Assembly (NCBI GenBank): GCA_030248135.1 | Contig: JASANC010004838.1 | Span: 1-64,000, forward strand | Direction of reading: 5' to 3' | Source of the DNA: Theristus sp. LFF4_11 | Taxonomy: Eukaryota; Nematoda; Chromadorea; Monhysterida; Xyalidae | Length of the DNA: 64,000 bases | In this document: one piece after another, positions 58,628 through 64,000 of the stretch | Numbering within the stretch: position 1 is the first letter of the stretch | Layout: each line of letters opens with the position of its first letter | Notes under the pieces: model-generated | What the model was told of the DNA's origin: nothing | Seen by the model: the letters and a program-made list of their open reading frames with translations, nothing else | Database searches by the model: none | Position numbers and translations under genes: made by a program

Positions 58628-61600
58628 ATGGAAATAGACGAGCCGCCTGGCAGTTCAAAAACGGACGACAAATTGAACAAGGAATTGGTGGACTGGGTCG
58701 AAAGCGGCTTCGATCCAGCCGCGGTGCCCAGTTTCACCAATTCCACTCCAACACGCGCCTTACGTCCGTTGAGTTTCGCGATTTATCGTCATGTTCTAAG
58801 TGTGGATTTGAACGAATTACCATCTCCGCTAGCGGAGTTTCTACGCTCGCCTGATTTCGCCGACGTCGCACGGTTGCATGCGGTGGACTTTCGAAAATTG
58901 GACGCCGAATTGAGCGAGTTCGTGGCGCTGTGCCGCAAGACGGACGACGCCGGTAATGAGCTGTTGAGTCGCAATGCGGATGTGCTGCGCAAAACGTTCG
59001 TGCACTTTTTGGGGTATTCTAGGATTTTTTAGCGCTCTGCAACTCGGTACGTTTGCAGACGTTGAAACGAAATTGGCTTCATGGCTGATTCCGAAATTGT
59101 GATCAAAGTGGCTGTCGTATCGCAGCGTCTCGGCGCTCGGGTCACTTCAGCACTATTCTCAAACTCGAATTTGGGAGAAGTCGCAAATAATCGAGTTATA
59201 AACGGTGACACTTTCCAAAAAACAGCGCGCGCTGATTGGTCCTACATTAGAGACACATCCAATCAACGTGCTCCATTTGAATGTTCGCTATTCCAGATAT
59301 AAACTGGAACGAATCGAAGCGCACGAACAGCTGCGGTTGATCTGGTCGCGCGTGATTGCGAGTACGATCGCACAGCAGCACACGGCGAGTATCGACATTT
59401 TCGACAATGAGCATTATGGTCTGCTCGCTGCCAACTGCGTCTGTGTCGGCTTGGTCGAGCTTAGCCAGCCGCCGATTTCGCTCGAGTCACTTTATGAAGT
59501 TTGATTGAATTGAGAATTATTGATTTCTTTCAAGGAGGATTACATCATTGATGAGAGGCACTCTTTTGTGTATCGTCGGGTTCCTGGTATTAGGTATTAG
59601 GTAGTCATGAGGTATTATCTTTTATTTTGGTCCCGAGACTCAATGCGTGCTCAGATGCTAAATGGTTTCATGGATGACGCTGGATTTCAAAATTAGTAAA
59701 GTGATCCAAGTCCGAGTCACAGGCTGCTTTGAATTGCCACATAAAGATCGAAACAGTTTTCTTTGCTACGTCTGCAAAAATGCATTGAGTCGCGGACGGA
59801 ACCCAAAAAAAATTTATGATACTATGTCATTGTCGCATGTTATAGCATCAATACGTATACGACGATTTGAGGTTCTTATGTTGGATGGAATGCAGAGAGC
59901 TTTGTTGATTAGTGTTGATTGGTGAAAAGATGGGACATTCTGTTTGTGGTTGAACTGTTGTATTGGTCTGATCTGATTGGTGGCTTTTGGTTTGCAGCTG
60001 ATGCGGTAGCTGCATTGCATGCAATATAAACTGGTGCAACCGATATTTTTTCTTACAATCGATAGATTTTTACGCAACACCATAAAATCTGGCTCAAACA
60101 TTCCGACGCAGGTGCTACTGCGCTATCGCAACGGCCCACAGTTGATCCAGTTGATCTGCGCCAATCAACCGGTGCTCTTCGATGGCGCTGTACGATGGTT
60201 GATGCAGAGTGCTGGTGATGTTGCGATGGATGGACATTTCGACAGGCAACGTGCTGCGGCGATACATAAACTGCTGCAGTTGCGACCGAAAATGGTGTGG
60301 CAGGTTTTTTTGGAATCTGATAGTTACCTAGTTTTTTTTAATTTTGTACAGTAAACTCGGTCAACAGAGACAAGATTGGGGCTGAAACAAACTTCGTGCA
60401 GCTTCATTATTGAGTGTTTTATGTTTGTTCTGTCGATGCAATAACCAATATGGCATTCAAGTCACAGGCAGTCAAAGTCTGTCTAAATCAGTACCAACCA
60501 GACTCTAAACTCATGGAATCGAAGAGCCAAAATAAAAAAAAACGATGACACAAAGAAAGGAACGTATTGCGTGTTCGACAGGTTTATGCGTCGTGCTGCT
60601 TGCGAGTATTTCACTGAAATCTAGAAATCAGAAGAACTCCTTTCCATGGTCCGACCATGAATATCAATGAATTCCGAACGGTTTTCAATTTTCCCACTTT
60701 TTCCGCAAACCACACAGGTTGGCGGCGTGTTGGACTATCTGCAGTTGCACCACAGCAAAACGCCCGGTGTGGCCGTGCCGCTTCTGTGCGCGCACTGCGA
60801 CGATGCCGCGCTCTGCCGACGGCTCACCGCTGCTTGTCAGTCGAGCCAAGGCGGCTTGCTCGGCCGCAAGCAGGTTGCTGGTTTGAATTTTCACTTCGTC
60901 GTTACTGTTGAGTGTGGGTAATTTTTTGGATGTTTAGTTTCCCGATCCCAACCATTGGCACCAGAAAATCGTGATCTCTTGCCACGGGGTAGGCGCTCTC
61001 ATTCATTAAACACCAAAGATCTGAGCCAAATTTCGGGTTTCGTTGGCTAGCGACCATTTTTATCCTTGAAGGCCGTGGTTAATATTATCGACAGAAAATT
61101 AACCTCGTGGCCTGGTGGTAGTGCGTTAGACTACAGTCTGTGCGCCGGGGGCGGCCCCCCGGGGGTGTGGCCCAAAAAGAAAAAGGGCCCCCCCCCGGGG
61201 GGCAAAAAGTCAAAAAAAAAAAAAAACAAAAAAGAAAAACTTCGGATTCAATTGCCCTTCAACTAGTGTGATACAGTGCTCTGTAGCACACCGTCTGTCT
61301 GCTTGATTGTGCTGTGGTTGGTTGGACGGGACATGCTGATTGGATTCATCACACTGTGCTTGTATCGTCGAGAGCGAATCAGCGCGCAGAGGATTTGAAA
61401 ATGGAAATTTCTTTGCTCATTGCAGACTCTCAGCGACCACGACCGCCAACTGCTCGCCGCTCGTTTGGTGGCGCTGGTGCATCGACTGCTCGACAAGCAC
61501 GACGACGAGATGCACGATCGCGATCCAAGCACCACCGACGCTGGAGTGCGGACGCCGCACGACGCAAGCCGATCGGTGCTTGCGATGCGCGACATCGTCA

Positions 61601-64000
61601 CTGCGACCGACTTCATCCGTATGCTGGTCGCGCTGAAGCAGAACGCTCGCTTCGTGTGCACGCCCGGCGAGTCGGACGTCCATCGACGTCTGCTCTGCTG
61701 CCGCGTGCCGGCGTCAACGCGCGGCTCGCTGTTCCTGATGCAATGCATCGCCGCACTGGTCACGTGTCCGTCGTTGTTGGAGTGCGTTGCTTGGGCGGTT
61801 TCTGTGAATTTTGAATTGATCTCAGATGTTACGCAACTATTTATTATGTTTTCTTTTTGGTTCTGCGGCGGATTGCGTAAGCACTTTCATGCGTGACCGC
61901 GGTAATTCAAAATTGGTGAAGTGGCGCATGTCCCTGAGATATACGGTTGTTTCGCGGGGGTTATTTTGAATTACCGCATCGAGCATGAAGCTGATTTCCT
62001 TTCCACGTCGGCAAACGCATTGAGTCGCAGAACTTAAGGAAAGGATATTATTATCTTTTCTTCTGGTTCTGCGACTACATGCACACATAAATGGAAGTAA
62101 AATCAGGTTCATTTGTGACGCGGCAATTCAAATTTGCCAAAGTGACCCATTAGTCTCTGAGACACGGAACGGTGCTGCACGGGCGGCTACTGGCAATGTG
62201 TCTATGTTGTTTTGTTTGTGTAACGCTGTTATCGTTTCTGAATTCCGTTACAAATTCAGCAATTCAAATCAGCTTCACTTCATCGCCTGTTTGCAGCTCG
62301 CCCGATGTTCAGCAAGCGAACGCTGAAGTGGCCGATTGGCTGCGCTGGCTGCTGGAGTCGGCCGATCGTTTTCGCATCGAGTTCGGCGGCGGTTTTGGTT
62401 TTGTTTTGTTTTTTAGTTATTTTCGTCGGATGCGTTTCCATTTTGTCATCACCGTTTTTCTTGTTCTTCCTCTGTAGGATTCAGTCGAGCGGTCTGAAAA
62501 CGGCCAGCTACAACGAGCTGCTCTTGTTGGTCGCGTTCCATTTCCACTCGAATCAGACGAACCTGCTGGCGCAGTTGATGAGCGAAACACTTGGCTTCAA
62601 GGCGCGTTGGACTGACTGTTTTTGTTTTCAATGCCGTTTTGAGCTGGAAAACAAAAACCGTTCGAACATTTTTTTCATTGTCAATCGTTGATTGGTTGCG
62701 TGATAACGAATGAACGAGCGAACGGTGATTTTAGGCGATGTTTTTCGCCAGAGCTAACCCAGAAAAGCGTACAGAACGCCGGCCGTCGAGTTTTCTCAGT
62801 CATTGACTGCCTATGCACCCCTCTGTCGGTTTCACAACCGCACAATAGTCTAACGCGCAACCATCTAGGCCACGACGGTATTGGCCAGCGATAGCACATG
62901 TGACCGCCAACTCGCTGATTCAAATTCAGCAACATGATGCACAGCAAAATTGTATCTCACCGCTCTGAACAGTTCACGAAATCGCAAACAGCGAACTTCA
63001 TGTATTTCAATGCAAGTTGGAGGGTAAAAAAACAAGACAAAATCCATTTTTTCCCATTGCAGGTCACCGTGAAGGGCGCCACCGAGGCGAGTCGCCGCCT
63101 CCGCAGCTTGTTCCTTCGCGACGATTTGCTGGGCGAACAGCGGGTGGCGCAATCGGCCGTGCGAATGTGCGTCACACGACAGCTGTCAGCAACGACCGGC
63201 GGATTTCTGCCGGTGCACTGCGTGCTGCAGCTGTTGAAGACGAGAAGCTTCGCGAAATACAACGTCTCTGTGAAGGTGCGCTCGTTGTGCTGTGCGGCAG
63301 CTACGCGCTCACTAATTACTGCTTCATGAATGGCCCTTTTGGGTCTACTAGTTCAATTCTCGCCTTTTTTGATCGCAAATCCACCAAATTTGTATGGTGG
63401 TTCTGTGCATTTCGGCCTGGCCAACATCATATGCAGAAGAGGGGTGGCCTCATCAGTGATGTGCCTGTCCCTCTTGTAGCAGAACTGCTGAAGATTTTAC
63501 GATTTGGAGCGAGTTTTCGATAGCACTGTTTGGTAATATTTTATGGTGGCCAAAGAACCGCCTGCATGAGCTGTGCTGCGATTAACTGGACGCTATTCGT
63601 CAGAAACTGTCAGAAACACCGTGAATGCATCAATAAAGTTCACCAACAAAATCGTAACAGCCATTTCACCAGCGAACGTGCGCATTGCAATCACATGTGA
63701 AATGCCGCCGTGGATTTTTTTCTGTTTCTGGCATCCGAGCTGGCAAATCTGAATTCCATTTAAAAATTTTGGATGCCAACACTAATTTTACATTTTTAAG
63801 ATTTTACAAAAAACGGCGAAACACAGCATTGATGGTTGTTTATCTTACTTTTTATGCAAAATGCCGCTCTCAGACATAATTCGATTTCCACTGGTTTTTT
63901 CCGTCCGCCGCACAGGACTGGATCATCGAGCAGCTGGACGAATGCGTGCCGCCGGTGCACGAGATCATGCTGCAGCTGTTGGACGCCTACGTGCAGACGG
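58628..64000 (+). CDS. INTS2: Integrator complex subunit 2, cut by the right edge
   Basis: Nine exons seen: 58628-59013, 59297-59498, 60112-60303, 60718-60873, 61426-61781, 62297-62380, 62478-62601, 63063-63275, 63916-64000 (continues). Integrator binds RNA polymerase II and processes snRNA 3' ends and attenuated transcripts. Matches to human INTS2: LLRYRNGPQLIQLICANQP (human LLHVRNGAWFLCLLVANVP), ELLLLVAFHFHSNQ (EMLLLVAMYFHSNQ), ETLGFKVTVK (STLGMKIVIK), QLSATTGGFLPVHCVLQLLK (NLSANITGFLPIHCIYQLLR), TRSFAKYNVSVKDWI (SRSFTKHKVSIKDWI). All phases agree. The 62601 donor is GC, not GT (AAG|GCGCGT). SINE pieces lie in introns 4 and 7 and a half-foldback in intron 8. Confidence 0.93.
61106..61150 (+). 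mobile_element. Truncated SINE head
   Basis: A box region (TGGCCTGGTGGTAGTGCG, then TTAGACTACAGTCTGTGCG) stops abruptly at about 61146, where a C/G homopolymer tract starts. The B box and tail are missing. Confidence 0.7.
61145..61235. other. Homopolymer tract, possible sequence or assembly error
   Basis: About 90 bases of GGGGGCGGCCCCCCGGGGG, AAAAAG and CCCCCCCCGGGGGG runs followed by a long A run, replacing the expected SINE body. The run-length-distorted look suggests a base-calling artefact rather than biology. Confidence 0.5.
62730..62876 (-). mobile_element. tRNA-derived SINE, reverse orientation
   Basis: Reverse copy: 3' part TTAGGCGATGTTTTTCGCCA and GGGTTAGCTC (read on minus), body with GTACAGAACGCCG, head with GGCCTAGATGGTTGCGCGTT. 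The B box region is degenerate. In INTS2 intron 7. Confidence 0.75.
63298..63340. repeat. Half of a palindromic foldback element
   Basis: CAGCTACGCGCTCACTAATT ACTGCTTCATGAATGG matches the right arm of the family (compare 42395-42428); the left arm is absent. In INTS2 intron 8. Confidence 0.65.

Overview
The window is nuclear DNA of an intron-rich animal. Coding exons are short and GC-rich and sit in AT-rich introns full of homopolymer runs. 3' splice sites are short and mostly TTTCAG or TTGCAG, which resembles nematodes or another ecdysozoan, but I cannot name the species. I rebuilt genes by hand by matching open frames, splice phases and known protein motifs. No prokaryotic operons, rRNA or genuine tRNA genes are visible.

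Layout. 1-7.2 kb: a partial ORF at the left edge, a secreted Kelch-repeat protein (minus) and a small signal-peptide protein (minus). 7.2-12 kb: no convincing gene. 12.0-17.0 kb: a tetraspanin with a very long disordered N-terminus (plus). 17.1-18.4 kb: nested inverted-repeat transposons. 19.5-27.5 kb: three tandem TSPO-like genes (minus), each with four exons and identical intron phases. 28.1-33.0 kb: the TAK1-binding pseudophosphatase TAB1 in 12 exons (minus). 36-40.5 kb: a DHHC palmitoyltransferase and an unrecognised single-pass membrane protein (plus). 41.3-64 kb: four plus-strand RNA/DNA-processing genes in a row: DBR1, RBM18, RECQL and INTS2 (the last cut by the right edge).

Mobile DNA fills many introns and spacers. 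It includes hAT elements with perfect 8-bp target duplications, a ~4 kb foldback element with inverted arrays of a 15-16 bp unit inside the RECQL intron that splits the Walker A motif, a Tc1-like foldback with a second palindrome nested in it, TA-flanked palindromic MITEs with long C/G runs, several short foldback families and a tRNA-derived SINE.

The most unusual points are the TSPO triplication, the relaxed 5' splice sites (GTNNG; many have a pyrimidine at +3), a probable GC-AG intron in INTS2, and the nested foldback element. DBR1, RBM18, RECQL and INTS2 share a broad theme (intron lariat turnover, RNA binding, DNA unwinding, snRNA 3'-end processing), but nothing in the sequence shows that they are co-regulated.
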